Below, piece by piece: positions 1-9,069 of a stretch of DNA of 21,701 nucleotides. Position numbers and translations under genes: made by a program. This stretch comes from Eubacteriales bacterium. GTDB taxonomy: Bacteria > Bacillota_A > Clostridia > Lachnospirales > Lachnospiraceae. The notes beneath the pieces are model-generated. The model ran no database searches. It was not told where the DNA came from and saw only the letters and a program-made list of their open reading frames with translations. Positions within the stretch are counted from its first letter, which is position 1, and each line of letters opens with the position of its first letter. Location of the stretch: the NCBI GenBank assembly GCA_030527765.1, contig JAUNAE010000026.1, forward strand, positions 1 to 21,701, in the 5' to 3' direction.

Positions 1-269
1 CCTACCATGTAGCTGTCCTCATCATCCCCGTGAACCACAAGAATATATTCCAGCTGATAATCATCGTTCACCTTGAAATACTGGAATCCCTTAACAAGCT
101 GACTGTCTGCCTGAGAATCCACAAAGGCCTGAATATCTGCCGGCTGTACTGCAAAGTCCGCAAAAGTAGAAGCCAGTACTTTACCATCTGTGTCAATAAC
201 GCAAAACTCAGTTCTGGAAATCTCTTTCAGTCCTTCTAATGTATTTTGTAATACCTGGTTTGATATCAT
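1..269 (-). CDS. N-terminal fragment of a probable CdaR/PucR-type sugar-diacid regulator (cut by window edge)
   Basis: The first 89 codons of a gene that continues past the left edge of the window. It starts at the ATG at 267-269, preceded by a purine-rich ribosome site (AGAAGGGAAAGGG at about 274-286). The visible protein begins MISNQVLQNTLEGLKEISRT and continues with a stretch reading CVIDTDGKVLAST, the layout of the small sensory domain at the N-terminus of CdaR-like regulators, where a short amphipathic helix is followed by a PAS-like beta hairpin. In that family a C-terminal PucR-type helix-turn-helix would follow; it is outside the window. Ligand and targets are unknown. The reading frame is secure. 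The family is my recognition of the N-terminal pattern only, so another PAS-like sensory protein remains possible. Confidence 0.6.
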   Translation of the reverse strand, partial: MISNQVLQNTLEGLKEISRTEFCVIDTDGKVLASTFADFAVQPADIQAFVDSQADSQLVKGFQYFKVNDDYQLEYILVVHGDDEDSYMV

Positions 270-340
270 ACTTACCCTTTCCCTTCTAGAAAATTCAAAA
301 TCTATACAATCTGCCGATGCAGTATAATTTCTTAGACTTA

Positions 341-363
341 GTGACATTTTAATACAATTTCAC
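341..363. promoter_or_regulatory. Interrupted palindrome, possible operator
   Basis: Between the VWA gene and the left-edge regulator gene, GTGACATT at 341-348 is mirrored by AATTTCAC at 356-363. The half-sites are GTGACATT and GTGAAATT with one mismatch, 7 nt apart. It sits about 70 nt upstream of the regulator's start codon, on the promoter side of a TATACT-like -10 hexamer (minus strand, near 322-327). I see no good -35. The symmetry and position fit an operator, possibly autoregulatory, but an AT-rich chance match is possible. Confidence 0.25.
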
Positions 364-411
364 CAAAAATAAAAGGGGGAATCTTCAATTTTTTTACAAA
401 AGTCTACTGTT

Positions 412-2214
412 TCACTCCTCAATCATAAGTAGATTTTCAAGATAACGGCCTACGATTTTTGAAAATCCCTCAATCTTTCGAATATATGCAAAGTCTTTTC
501 CGAAAATCATTTTTTCCGCAGCCAGTTCTTTTTCTTCCCCGACAAAGATTCCGAGAACATTAACTCCTGCATTCCTGAGTTTTCGTATTTCCGAGGCAGT
601 ATCTCTAAGGGCATTCTGCCCCTGGTAAGGATGTTTCACTACCACTCCCGGCCGTACAACCACGTCATCCAGCGGTCTTCCGTCGCTTAGAATGATCATG
701 ATTTTGTTCTCTTCCTCTCTTTTCAGCAGGCCATGCCCAACCGCACGAATGGCCAGACCGTCCCGGTTATTGGAGGAAGTGACATAGTGAAAGATATTCT
801 CATTTGCGGCTCTGTCATCCTCATACTCCCGAAACCGATGAAGAACCGTATAATCCCAGAACGTACAATAGCTCATCACTCGATGAGGAATTCCAACCTG
901 ACTCAATGCTTCACTTAACATATATGCCTGCAAAGCAACTTTCTCCTGCCGATGCATCTGAGATCCACTGGCATCCACAAGAATATCCACCACAAGCTCT
1001 GACGTATCTCCCGGAATCTCCCTCTGAAATACCCGGGCGTCACTGCTTCTTCCGATTCGCCACAAACGGTTCGGAACGACCATTCCACGATCTGACAGCA
1101 GGATTTGCGATTCCCCGCGAAGAAGAAGCGCTTTGCTAAGCATACCGGACAATTCTTCAATATTTCTTCGTGCCGTCCGGAATTTCTGCCGATAGAGTGT
1201 CAGATTCTTGTTCTTCAGCCGTCTTGCATACTCATACTGATAATTTCGTCTGACAGGATTTGCCAGCACCCCTTCCGTAAAATACAGATGGCGGTCTCCG
1301 TGAATTCCTTTGCAGTACATGCTTTCCATCCTCCGGCTCTCCGCCTCAGATAAATAGCTTTTTCCGAAATTCACTTCCACGTAACTGTATGCCTTTGCCG
1401 CCTCTTCCTCCGGAAGGACTATAATCTTCCCCTTCGCCTTCCGCTTCTCTTCCATCTGTTTTGTGATCTCTGTATTTTCCAGATTCACAAGATTTCCGTT
1501 CATCTGCTGAATCATGCTCTCCAGAAGTTCCTCATACATCTCATCTTCCAGAAAATGATCCATTCTCTCTTCCGCCAGCTGCTCAATCGTTACTTCCAGA
1601 ACCTTTGAAAACTCTTCTCTCTTCCAGACTTCCCGGGGACTTTTCACTGCAAGATACAGTCTGTCAAGAATTTCTATCAGTTCTTCTGTGCTGCTGCACG
1701 TTCCCGCTTTCTCAATCAGGTCCAGAAGTTCTTTCAGCTTTCGGTCCCCTTCTCTTCGACAGCCGGCAATCCCCTTCGACAAATATGCCACCCGAAGTCT
1801 GTCCGGAATGTTTCCTCCGGAGGGCATCTGTTCATATTCCTGATCCAGAATATCCTCGAAAGCCTTTTTTCGGATCGATGTTACTCCCGGACGCTCTATG
1901 GCGACTTTCCCGGAAATTGCTTCTTCCATACAAAGGGTCGCAAGAGTTTTCAGAAGCGGTTCTTCTCCCACAAGATAAATCTTCTTGAGAAGATACAGAC
2001 TCAGTTCTTCCTGAGAAAAATATTTCGCAAAGGCTCCCCGGCGAATGCCGTCATAAAGAGCAATTTCTCTGGATCGCAAAAAGAGAGAAACATCCGGCTT
2101 CATGTTCAGAGAATAATCGCCGCTCACTGTCCAGAGCAGATTTTTGCATCGATTCTCGATTTCCAGCTGTCGATCCGAAAATTCTTCCTCTTCAAACTCC
2201 TTATTCATAGACAT
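412..2214 (-). CDS. VWA-domain protein, NorD/CobT-like partner of a MoxR ATPase
   Basis: A 600-residue soluble protein with no signal peptide or membrane segment. The C-terminal third is a von Willebrand factor A domain. The metal-binding MIDAS motif DASGS starts at D414, and a later IILSDGRPLDD segment supplies the second acidic loop. The N-terminal 400 residues are helical and strongly charged (EEEEF, EEEAA and ERRKAKG-like runs), typical of NorD, CobT and CbbO proteins. In those systems the VWA protein works with a MoxR-type AAA+ ATPase to insert a metal or activate a client enzyme. Here the ATPase gene lies directly upstream and overlaps by 14 nt. The nearest AAGGAG is 13 to 14 nt before the start, so translation is probably coupled; an in-frame ATG two codons later is an alternative start. 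Client unknown. Family call is firm, cellular role is not. Confidence 0.9.
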   Translation of the reverse strand: MSMNKEFEEEEFSDRQLEIENRCKNLLWTVSGDYSLNMKPDVSLFLRSREIALYDGIRRGAFAKYFSQEELSLYLLKKIYLVGEEPLLKTLATLCMEEAISGKVAIERPGVTSIRKKAFEDILDQEYEQMPSGGNIPDRLRVAYLSKGIAGCRREGDRKLKELLDLIEKAGTCSSTEELIEILDRLYLAVKSPREVWKREEFSKVLEVTIEQLAEERMDHFLEDEMYEELLESMIQQMNGNLVNLENTEITKQMEEKRKAKGKIIVLPEEEAAKAYSYVEVNFGKSYLSEAESRRMESMYCKGIHGDRHLYFTEGVLANPVRRNYQYEYARRLKNKNLTLYRQKFRTARRNIEELSGMLSKALLLRGESQILLSDRGMVVPNRLWRIGRSSDARVFQREIPGDTSELVVDILVDASGSQMHRQEKVALQAYMLSEALSQVGIPHRVMSYCTFWDYTVLHRFREYEDDRAANENIFHYVTSSNNRDGLAIRAVGHGLLKREEENKIMIILSDGRPLDDVVVRPGVVVKHPYQGQNALRDTASEIRKLRNAGVNVLGIFVGEEKELAAEKMIFGKDFAYIRKIEGFSKIVGRYLENLLMIEE

Positions 2215-3118
2215 CCGTGCACTTCCACTCCTTCGGAATTCTCGTACTCACCACATCTTCAATAATTTCTCTCTCATAGCGGTCAAAGGTTTTATTCACA
2301 ATCCCCATGTGGATCGCCTCCCATGGTGAAAGACCGACACGGATAATTTTCATTGCAGCAAGCATTCCTCTGAGATCCAGTGCCTTCGTTGTCATTTCAC
2401 TGTTCATGGATTTTGTCTGGAGATCCAGAAACAGACCGATCATCTGCTTCACCGCATCCTTTTTGGCCTCCGGGAACATCTCATGGAAAATAAACTCCAG
2501 AGACTCTTCTGTCTGAGACGGCATATCAATCACAAGGAATCGGGAAACCAGCGCTTCGTTTAATTCCCTCGTACCTGCATATCCGTAATTCATTGTGCCA
2601 AGGAATCGCGCTGCCGGGTGAAGTTTCACCTGCTCATATCCCGGAACATCGATCATTCTTCGGTAATCCAGCGTTGCATGGAGGACCGACACCGCATCAT
2701 TCTTTGCCATATTGATTTCATCCAGCACTCCGAATCCACCCTGCTCCGCACATTCATAAATAATGCCTTTTCGCAGTTTTACCCGGTTATCCTCAAAGGT
2801 ATCCGTACCGATCAGATCCCCACTATTGGTATTCACATGAAAAGAAACATTATAAGAAGGTCTGCCGAAAATCCATGCAAGATTTTCCGCAAGCACATTC
2901 TTTCCCGTGGCCTTCGGTCCCGCAAGAAGAAGGTTTTCTCCTGTAAGAATTCCCGCCATCGCCATCTCCAGAATCTCTTTTCCATAGAAGGGAATCATCG
3001 GTGCTCTCATACGGCTCTCAAGCTCCCCTGACACTTTATATTCTTTTCGAAAAGCCTCTGCTGCCTGAATCAGGCTTTCCGAAACACCCTGCTCTCTCAA
3101 AAAATTATAGTTATCCAT
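2201..3118 (-). CDS. MoxR-family AAA+ ATPase (NorQ/CbbQ-like)
   Basis: A 305-residue AAA+ ATPase. Walker A reads GPKATGKN at residues 67-74. Walker B reads GVLDEINMA around 130-138, and a sensor-1 region FLGTMNYGYAGTRELNEAL follows near residue 175. The full ATPase core with a short C-terminal lid is present, the usual length for the MoxR group. Members act as oligomeric ATP-driven chaperones together with a VWA-domain protein, and the next gene encodes exactly such a partner, overlapping by 14 nt. The gene starts 41 nt downstream of the glnN terminator. I see no convincing promoter in that gap and only a weak ribosome site (AAAGAGAG), so it may depend partly on read-through from glnN. What this pair activates is not shown by the sequence. 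Confidence 0.92.
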   Translation of the reverse strand: MDNYNFLREQGVSESLIQAAEAFRKEYKVSGELESRMRAPMIPFYGKEILEMAMAGILTGENLLLAGPKATGKNVLAENLAWIFGRPSYNVSFHVNTNSGDLIGTDTFEDNRVKLRKGIIYECAEQGGFGVLDEINMAKNDAVSVLHATLDYRRMIDVPGYEQVKLHPAARFLGTMNYGYAGTRELNEALVSRFLVIDMPSQTEESLEFIFHEMFPEAKKDAVKQMIGLFLDLQTKSMNSEMTTKALDLRGMLAAMKIIRVGLSPWEAIHMGIVNKTFDRYEREIIEDVVSTRIPKEWKCTDVYE

Positions 3119-3158
3119 TTATGAACTCTCTTTCTTTCTCTTCTGCGTTTCCTTATGA

Positions 3159-3191
3159 CAAAAGGGTAACTGCTCTTTCGAACAGTTACCC
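3159..3191 (-). terminator. Rho-independent terminator after glnN
   Basis: A perfect 9-bp stem, GGGTAACTG at 3164-3172 with CAGTTACCC at 3183-3191, closes a 10-nt loop that contains TTCGAA. Read on the minus strand the stem is followed directly by TTTTG, a short U-tract. The plus-strand exit has no T-run, so the direction fits transcription coming from glnN. The short U-tract suggests partial rather than complete termination, which would let some transcripts enter the ATPase gene. Confidence 0.7.
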
Positions 3192-3213
3192 CACCATCAC
3201 ATTTCAACTCTTA

Positions 3214-5331
3214 TCAGACCTCGAAAATCAGATCTCCATAAGAAGGCATCGGCCACATTTCCTTATCCACAATCATTTCCAGTTCATCCACCGGTTTACG
3301 CAGTGCTTCCATAGAAGGAACGATCTTTCTGTTTGCAAACTCTGCTCTCTCCCGGTTGCCGGTCATCTTTGCAAGTTCCTCAACCAGACCGGAAAGCTCA
3401 TTCATTGCAGAATTTACTTCTTTCAGAAGAGAAGATGCTCTGGTGAGCAGTTCCATCTGAACACTGGTATCCAACATCGCATTTGCTGCAGTTACCTGAT
3501 TAATGGATGTGGCAAGCACGGTCGTGTACTTAATCACTGCAGGGATGATCTGCTTCGTGGCAATATCAATCATCGTTTTTGCCTCGATATTAATTGCCTT
3601 GGAATAAATCTCGAACTGAATTTCTCCTCTGGACTCCAGCTCTGTTCTTGTGAATACATTAAAGCTTTCAAAAAGCTTCACTGCTTTTTCTGTGGTAAGT
3701 GCCGGAATCGCATCTACCATAGACGGCAGATTCGGAAGTCCTCTTTTTGCAGCTTCTTCAGCCCACTCCGGTGCATATCCATTGCCATTGAAGACGATTC
3801 TCTCATGCTCACTTGCATAAGTCTTAATCAAGTCATGAACCGCCATCTCGAAATCCTCTGCCTTTTCCAGAACATCACATGCCTCACGGAATGCCTCTGC
3901 GGCGATGGTGTTCAGGACAACATTGCAGGCAGAAATAGAATCTCTGGATCCTACCATACGGAATTCAAATTTATTTCCGGTGAAGGCGAACGGAGACGTA
4001 CGATTTCGGTCTGTCGCATCTTTCATGAAATCCGGAAGTGTTGTGACACCTGTATCCATGATTGCACCTTTTTTGCTGTAGGTTGCAGTTCCGGTGCTGA
4101 TCAGCTGATCCAGAACATCCTGAAGCTGATCTCCAAGGTATACAGAAATGATGGCAGGCGGTGCCTCATTACCTCCCAGACGGTGGTCATTGCCGACATC
4201 CGCCGCAGATTCTCTAAGAAGATCTGCATGAACGTCAACGGCTTTCAAAATACAGGTCAGAACGAGCAGGAACTGAATGTTCTCGTGAGGTGTTTTGCCC
4301 GGATCCAGAAGATTGATTCCATCATCTGTCGTCAGTGACCAGTTGTTATGCTTACCGGAACCATTCACTCCTGCGAAAGGTTTCTCATGAAGAAGACAGC
4401 GCAGACCATGACGGCTCGCCACTTTTTTGAGAATCCGCATCATCATCTGGTTATGATCTGCCGCGATGTTTACCGGTGCATAAATCGGTGCCAGCTCATG
4501 CTGTGCCGGTGCCGCCTCATTGTGCTGTGTCTTAGCAGTAATGCCAAGTTTCCAGCACTCCTCGTTGACCTCTTTCATATATGCAGAAATACGCTGTCTG
4601 ATGGTTCCGAGATAGTGATCGTCCATCTCCTGACCCTTCGGAGGCATTGCACCAAAAAGCGTTCTTCCGGTATAAGTAAGATCTTTTCTCTGCAGCCATT
4701 TTTCTTTGTCTACAAGGAAATACTCCTGCTCTGCACCAACAGATGGAGTTACTTTCTTAGAAGTGGTATTTCCAAACAGACGAAGAAGTCTCAGAGCCTG
4801 TGTATTGACTGCTTCCATAGAACGAAGAAGAGGTGTTTTCTGATCCAGGGCCTCTCCTGTATAAGAACAAAATGCGGTAGGAATGCAAAGAGTTGCTCCA
4901 GCTGCATCGTGACGTACAAAAGCCGGTGAGGTACAATCCCAAGTGGTATATCCTCTCGCCTCAAAAGTCGCTCTCAGTCCACCGGACGGGAATGAAGATG
5001 CATCCGGCTCACCTTTGATCAGTTCCTTTCCGGAGAAGCTAAGAAGAATTTTGCCGCTCTCATCCGGTGCTGTAATGAACGCATCATGCTTTTCTGCAGT
5101 TACACCGGTCAGTGGCTGAAACCAGTGTGAAAAATGAGTTGCGCCCTTCTCAATTGCCCACTCTTTCATTTCGTGAGCAACTACATCTGCAATCTCCAGG
5201 GAAAGAGGACTTCCCTCTTCAATTGTCTTCTTCAGTTCTTTGTAAACCTTCTTCGGAAGACGTTCCTGCATTACTGCATCATTAAATACATCACAGCCAA
5301 AAACTTCCTTTACGTTTACGTAATCTTCCAT
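3214..5331 (-). CDS. glnN: Glutamine synthetase type III
   Basis: A 705-residue glutamine synthetase of the large GSIII class (about 700 residues against about 450 for GSI), making glutamine from glutamate, ammonia and ATP in the cytoplasm. Class-specific blocks are present: [13 protein letters not shown] with TAEKHDAF at residues 64-86, [19 protein letters not shown] near 114-132, the metal-binding [10 protein letters not shown] segment, and [12 protein letters not shown] for ATP and glutamate binding. A strong ribosome site, AAGGAG, lies 6 nt before the ATG. The lipid-kinase gene ends 34 nt upstream and a terminator lies just downstream, so glnN is probably the end of a two-gene transcript, unless a promoter is hidden inside the kinase gene. 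Length and all conserved blocks are intact. Nitrogen control is expected, but no operator is evident. Confidence 0.97.
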   Translation of the reverse strand: MEDYVNVKEVFGCDVFNDAVMQERLPKKVYKELKKTIEEGSPLSLEIADVVAHEMKEWAIEKGATHFSHWFQPLTGVTAEKHDAFITAPDESGKILLSFSGKELIKGEPDASSFPSGGLRATFEARGYTTWDCTSPAFVRHDAAGATLCIPTAFCSYTGEALDQKTPLLRSMEAVNTQALRLLRLFGNTTSKKVTPSVGAEQEYFLVDKEKWLQRKDLTYTGRTLFGAMPPKGQEMDDHYLGTIRQRISAYMKEVNEECWKLGITAKTQHNEAAPAQHELAPIYAPVNIAADHNQMMMRILKKVASRHGLRCLLHEKPFAGVNGSGKHNNWSLTTDDGINLLDPGKTPHENIQFLLVLTCILKAVDVHADLLRESAADVGNDHRLGGNEAPPAIISVYLGDQLQDVLDQLISTGTATYSKKGAIMDTGVTTLPDFMKDATDRNRTSPFAFTGNKFEFRMVGSRDSISACNVVLNTIAAEAFREACDVLEKAEDFEMAVHDLIKTYASEHERIVFNGNGYAPEWAEEAAKRGLPNLPSMVDAIPALTTEKAVKLFESFNVFTRTELESRGEIQFEIYSKAINIEAKTMIDIATKQIIPAVIKYTTVLATSINQVTAANAMLDTSVQMELLTRASSLLKEVNSAMNELSGLVEELAKMTGNRERAEFANRKIVPSMEALRKPVDELEMIVDKEMWPMPSYGDLIFEV

Positions 5332-5365
5332 TCTGCTCTCCTTGTTCTGTCTCGTCTACTCGTCT

Positions 5366-6265
5366 TTATTTCTTTGTGCTCTTCAGATAAAGCTTAAGTC
5401 CTTTATGCATGTTTTCGATTTCTGTGTGGGCATGATTGCCTCCGAACTCTCCATCCAGTGTCCATGGAATTTCTTCATCACACTCAATCGTTACCTTCTT
5501 TGATTTAAAAGAATGAATCAAGTCAGTGTTATCCTCCTGAGTCATCATTGCCGTGATGATTTCCTGAAGTTCCAGCGGATTTTTCGGCATGGTGATCAAC
5601 GTTACTTCAAACAGCCCGTCATCCATATCGATATTTTTTCCGGTCAGATTCTTAAAGCCACCCACGGATCTGGAATTGGTCACCATTCCATAGATGAAAT
5701 CATCCTCCACCTCAAGTTCTTCAGCGATTACTTTCATATGATAGGATTTAATGTCAAAGAGGCGTTTCACACCTTCCAGAATGTACGCTCCATGACCAAA
5801 CACATTTTTGAGCTGCTGGTCTGTCTCGTATGCGACATCTGTGAAAAGTCCAAAGGCGGCAATATACGCAAAAGTCTGGGAGTTCAATCTACCGATATCA
5901 CAGTAGTATACTTCCTCATTCATAATGTTTTCCGCCGCTTCCACCATGGATTTTGGCATAAAAAGACTGTTCGCAAAATCGTTGGTGCTGCCTGCCGGTA
6001 TATAGCCAATCGGCGTCTGAGATCCCATCTCACGAATTCCGGTGACAACCTCATCCAGAGTTCCATCTCCGCCGCTTGCGACAATCAAATCAACCTGATC
6101 CTGATATTCCTTCGCTTTCTCGTAGGCATCTCTCGGTGCCTGCGTTGCGTAGGTAATAACTTCATATCCGCCTTTGTTAAAGACGTCAATGATATCCAGT
6201 AAATGTGCACGGATTTTTCCTTTTCCGGCTCTTGGATTAAATACAAAGAATAGTTTTTTTGCCAT
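5366..6265 (-). CDS. Diacylglycerol/lipid kinase, YegS/DgkB family
   Basis: A 299-residue enzyme of the DAGK catalytic family, which transfers phosphate from ATP to diacylglycerol or a related lipid at the inner face of the membrane. Motifs in order: FNPRAGKGK at residues 9-17, nucleotide-binding GGDGT at 65-69, AGSTNDFA at 91-98, and the late LDGEFGG segment near 273-279 carrying conserved acidic residues. No membrane segment is seen, as expected for soluble DgkB-type kinases recycling diacylglycerol from lipoteichoic acid synthesis. The start is supported by AAAGGAG 6 to 7 nt upstream and by a well-formed promoter at 6335-6363. glnN follows after 34 nt, an unobvious pairing of lipid and nitrogen metabolism. 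The exact lipid substrate is not determined by sequence. Confidence 0.93.
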   Translation of the reverse strand: MAKKLFFVFNPRAGKGKIRAHLLDIIDVFNKGGYEVITYATQAPRDAYEKAKEYQDQVDLIVASGGDGTLDEVVTGIREMGSQTPIGYIPAGSTNDFANSLFMPKSMVEAAENIMNEEVYYCDIGRLNSQTFAYIAAFGLFTDVAYETDQQLKNVFGHGAYILEGVKRLFDIKSYHMKVIAEELEVEDDFIYGMVTNSRSVGGFKNLTGKNIDMDDGLFEVTLITMPKNPLELQEIITAMMTQEDNTDLIHSFKSKKVTIECDEEIPWTLDGEFGGNHAHTEIENMHKGLKLYLKSTKK

Positions 6266-6306
6266 GCGTACTCCTTTATTTCAAAAACTAAGATCATAAA
6301 AAGGTG

Positions 6307-6321
6307 TTCGCACATTGCGAA
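6307..6321. promoter_or_regulatory. Perfect 15-bp palindrome in the lipid-kinase leader
   Basis: TTCGCA, a CAT spacer, then TGCGAA form a perfect inverted repeat. It lies about 14 nt downstream of the -10 hexamer of the lipid-kinase promoter, in the expected early transcribed region, and 42 nt before the start codon. A repressor operator is the simplest reading. A short RNA hairpin is the alternative. No regulator gene for it is visible in the window. Confidence 0.4.
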
Positions 6322-6334
6322 ATCTTTCTCCATT

Positions 6335-6363
6335 AATATATGTAAAAGAAATCCAAAAGTCAA
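6335..6363 (-). promoter_or_regulatory. Sigma-A type promoter of the lipid kinase gene
   Basis: On the minus strand TTGACT (6358-6363) and TATATT (6335-6340) are separated by exactly 17 nt, each 5 of 6 matches to the consensus hexamers. It lies about 70 nt before the lipid-kinase start and downstream of the trp terminator, so it makes the lipid kinase / glnN pair independent of the trp operon. Confidence 0.75.
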
Positions 6364-6423
6364 TGAAAATGTAACAAGAAAGACTCCTGCGCAGCATTTT
6401 AAAATTCACAAAACCAAGATATT

Positions 6424-6467
6424 CTGTCAATAAGAAATCTCTGCAGCAAAATACTGCAGAGATTTCT
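6424..6467 (-). terminator. Terminator of the trp operon
   Basis: A perfect 14-bp inverted repeat, AGAAATCTCTGCAG at 6433-6446 and CTGCAGAGATTTCT at 6454-6467, closes a 7-nt loop. It begins 16 nt after the trpA stop codon. On the minus strand it is followed by TATTGACAG, so the U-tract is poor while the stem is long. It is the only strong hairpin between trpA and the lipid-kinase promoter. Confidence 0.65.
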
Positions 6468-6483
6468 CTTGCCGGTTTAAGTT

Positions 6484-7257
6484 TTAGCGAATTGCATCTT
6501 TCATAGAGTTCACATAATCCCGCACGTAAGGAACACAGTCTTTTCCATATGCCCCCACGAGTTTCACAATTGCCGATCCCACAATCACGCCGTCCGCCTG
6601 AGCTGCCATTTTTGCTGCCTGTTCCGGTGTGGAAATTCCAAAACCGACAGCACAGGGGATATCTTTCTGTTCTTTCACAAGACGCACCATTCCACCAATA
6701 TCTGTCGTAATATTGCTTCGTACACCGGTAACTCCGAGAGAAGAAACACAATATACAAATCCATTTGCATCCGCTGCAATTCTTGCGATTCGATCTTTTG
6801 AAGTCGGCGCAATGAGAGAAATCAAGTCCAGACCGTACTTGCTGCACACAGTATCAAACTCCTCCTTTTCCTCGTAAGGAATATCCGGAAGAATCAGTCC
6901 ATCCATGCCAACCTCTGCAGCTCGTTTCACAAATCTCTCAATTCCATAGGAAAAAACTACATTCGCATAAGTCATAAATACCATTGGAATCTGCGTTTTT
7001 TTGCGAATATTAAGAACCATGTCAAAGATCTTGTCCGTGGTAACTCCCCCGGCCAATGCCCTCATATTCGCTTCCTGGATCACCGGCCCTTCCGCTGTCG
7101 GATCAGAAAAAGGAATTCCGATTTCAATAAGATCTGCTCCCGCTTCTTCCATTGCATATACCAGCTGTTCCGTCACATCCAGAGAAGGATCTCCTCCTGT
7201 AATAAAAGGAATAAACGCTTTTCCATTTTCAAACACCTGTAAAATTCTTTTATTCAT
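6484..7257 (-). CDS. trpA: Tryptophan synthase alpha chain
   Basis: A 257-residue TIM-barrel protein that splits indole-3-glycerol phosphate to indole and passes it through a tunnel to the beta chain. It begins [20 protein letters not shown], and the GDP following this and [11 protein letters not shown] are standard TrpA blocks. The general-base glutamate of the family is E45. The position of the second catalytic residue (Asp60 in Salmonella numbering) is a glutamate, E56 in AEGPVIQ, a conservative change. The open frame extends 34 codons further upstream, but that part lies inside trpB; the chosen ATG has GGGGAGG 6 nt ahead and gives the normal length. It overlaps the end of trpB by 8 nt and is the last gene of the operon. 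Confidence 0.97.
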   Translation of the reverse strand: MNKRILQVFENGKAFIPFITGGDPSLDVTEQLVYAMEEAGADLIEIGIPFSDPTAEGPVIQEANMRALAGGVTTDKIFDMVLNIRKKTQIPMVFMTYANVVFSYGIERFVKRAAEVGMDGLILPDIPYEEKEEFDTVCSKYGLDLISLIAPTSKDRIARIAADANGFVYCVSSLGVTGVRSNITTDIGGMVRLVKEQKDIPCAVGFGISTPEQAAKMAAQADGVIVGSAIVKLVGAYGKDCVPYVRDYVNSMKDAIR

Positions 7258-8434
7258 GAATATCCTCCCCTCTATAACGGGCAATCGCCGCACAGTCTTT
7301 ATCACCTCGTCCGGAGATCGTAATAACCACAATCTGATCTTTGTCCATGGTTGGAACAAGTTTTTTGGCGTAGGCTACTGCGTGCGCACTCTCAATTGCC
7401 GGAATGATTCCTTCTGTTCTGGAAAGGTACTCAAAAGCTTCTACCGCTTCATCATCCGTAATCGATACGTATTGTGCACGTCCTTCATCATAAAGATTAG
7501 CATGCTCCGGCCCGATTCCCGGATAATCCAGTCCTGCAGAAATGGAATACACCGGTGCAATCTGTCCATATTCATCCTGACAGAAGTAGGATTTCATTCC
7601 ATGAAAAATACCCAGTTTTCCTGTGGCAATTGTCGCAGCTGTTTCTGCTGTGTGAACGCCTCTGCCTGCTGCCTCACATCCAATCAGCCGGACATCTTTG
7701 TCTTCAATAAAATGGTAGAACGTTCCAATGGCGTTGGATCCTCCTCCGACACAGGCAAGCACCGCATCCGGAAGTCTTCCTTCTTTTTCAAGCATCTGCT
7801 CTTTGATTTCTTTGGAGATCACCGCCTGAAAATCCCTCACGATCGTCGGAAATGGATGAGGTCCCATTACAGATCCCAATACATAGTGGGTATCCTCAAT
7901 TCGGTTTGTCCATTCACGCATCGTTTCCGACACCGCGTCTTTCAGAGTTCCTGTTCCTGAGGATACCGCATGCACCTTAGCACCGAGGAGTCGCATACGA
8001 TACACGTTCAATGCCTGACGTTTTGTATCCTCTTCGCCCATAAACACTTCACATTCCAGCCCCATAAGCGCCGCAGCAGTCGCCGTCGCAACTCCGTGCT
8101 GTCCCGCTCCGGTCTCTGCAATCACGCGTGTTTTTCCCATTTTTTTCGCAAGAAGTACCTGTCCAAGTACGTTATTAATTTTGTGGGCACCTGTGTGATT
8201 GAGATCTTCTCGTTTCAGGTACACCTTTGCACCACCAAGATCCTCGGTCATATGTTTTGCATAATACAGTCTGGAAGGCCTTCCTGCATACTCATTCAAC
8301 AGTTCCGTAAGCTCTCTGTTAAACTCCGGATCATTTTTGTAATGCTCGTATGCTTCTTCCAATTCTATCACTGCATTCATCAGGGTTTCCGGAATATACT
8401 GTCCCCCGTGAATACCAAATCTTCCTTTCGACAT
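7250..8434 (-). CDS. trpB: Tryptophan synthase beta chain
   Basis: A 394-residue PLP enzyme that condenses indole with serine to give tryptophan. It starts [19 protein letters not shown], a standard TrpB opening. HTGAHKINN carries the PLP lysine, K85. [12 protein letters not shown] and the phosphate-binding GGGSNAIG loop follow. The open frame runs 35 codons upstream into trpF; the selected ATG has AGAGGAG 7 nt ahead and matches the family start. It lies 17 nt after trpF and overlaps trpA by 8 nt, which fits equal output of the two subunits of the alpha2beta2 complex. This is the short TrpB1 type rather than the stand-alone TrpB2 type, judged by length and pairing with trpA. Confidence 0.98.
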   Translation of the reverse strand: MSKGRFGIHGGQYIPETLMNAVIELEEAYEHYKNDPEFNRELTELLNEYAGRPSRLYYAKHMTEDLGGAKVYLKREDLNHTGAHKINNVLGQVLLAKKMGKTRVIAETGAGQHGVATATAAALMGLECEVFMGEEDTKRQALNVYRMRLLGAKVHAVSSGTGTLKDAVSETMREWTNRIEDTHYVLGSVMGPHPFPTIVRDFQAVISKEIKEQMLEKEGRLPDAVLACVGGGSNAIGTFYHFIEDKDVRLIGCEAAGRGVHTAETAATIATGKLGIFHGMKSYFCQDEYGQIAPVYSISAGLDYPGIGPEHANLYDEGRAQYVSITDDEAVEAFEYLSRTEGIIPAIESAHAVAYAKKLVPTMDKDQIVVITISGRGDKDCAAIARYRGEDIHE

Positions 8435-8451
8435 GCTGATTCTCCTCTCTG

Positions 8452-9066
8452 TTATCGTATCAGAGAACGGATTCTCTGAATCTTCTCTCTGTCTTTCTTT
8501 CTGTCCGTTTCCAGACTGCTGGAAAGATCGATTCCCCATGGGTGGAGTCTTTCCAGTGCTTCCGGTATATTTTCTTCACTTAATCCCCCTGCCAGAAAGT
8601 ACGGTCTGGAAATATGGGGCACCAGCGACCAGTCAAATGTCTTTCCCGTTCCTCCGCTTCCCTGATCCAGAAGAATATAGTCTGCAGGGCTTTTGAGAGC
8701 ATTCTCAATATCCTGCTCTGTCCGAATGGAAAAAGCTTTGATTACCGGCTTTCCTGTTCTGCGCTGCAGCGTTCTGATATATTCTGAACTCTCAGTTCCG
8801 TGAAGCTGTGCCATTCCTATCGTTCCATCCTTCAAAAGCTTTTCCGGAATCGACGGATCTGCGTTCACAAATACTCCCACCGGTATAATTTCCGGTCTCA
8901 ATCTTTCTCTCAGATGCACAAGCTGCTCCTCAGAAATATTCCGAAAAATTTTTGGAAAATGAAGAATAAATCCTGCATACTCCGGGCATGCCTCATTCAC
9001 CATTTCAATATCTTCTTCTCTTCTGAGACCACAGATTTTCAATCTGACTTTTGTCTGTTCTTTCAT
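8452..9066 (-). CDS. trpF: Phosphoribosylanthranilate isomerase
   Basis: A 204-residue TIM barrel that converts N-(5-phosphoribosyl)anthranilate to CdRP, the third step of the pathway. Family blocks: [12 protein letters not shown] with catalytic C12, [26 protein letters not shown] with the catalytic aspartate, LAGGL, and [10 protein letters not shown] near the C-terminus. The last block is usually SSGVE(T), so this copy is slightly divergent, as is the FPKIFRNIS stretch after strand 2. The start follows the trpC stop by 3 nt and its ribosome site, AGGTGA, overlaps that stop codon. It is a separate gene, not fused to trpC as in enterobacteria. Confidence 0.95.
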   Translation of the reverse strand: MKEQTKVRLKICGLRREEDIEMVNEACPEYAGFILHFPKIFRNISEEQLVHLRERLRPEIIPVGVFVNADPSIPEKLLKDGTIGMAQLHGTESSEYIRTLQRRTGKPVIKAFSIRTEQDIENALKSPADYILLDQGSGGTGKTFDWSLVPHISRPYFLAGGLSEENIPEALERLHPWGIDLSSSLETDRKKDREKIQRIRSLIR

Positions 9067-9069
9067 CTG

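Noticed and set aside
3001..4338. Long plus-strand open frame (445 codons) across glnN and the ATPase start
   Set aside because: It lies opposite the conserved GSIII motifs, is rich in Cys, His and Ile as antisense frames are, has no ribosome site and resembles no family.
6281..6847. Minus-strand frame of 188 codons with many cysteines running into the lipid-kinase promoter
   Set aside because: Out-of-frame shadow of trpA; it would cross the trp terminator and has no recognisable domain.
7001..7960. Plus-strand open frame of 319 codons opposite trpA/trpB
   Set aside because: Antisense shadow of two fully conserved trp genes; low-complexity composition and no start signals.
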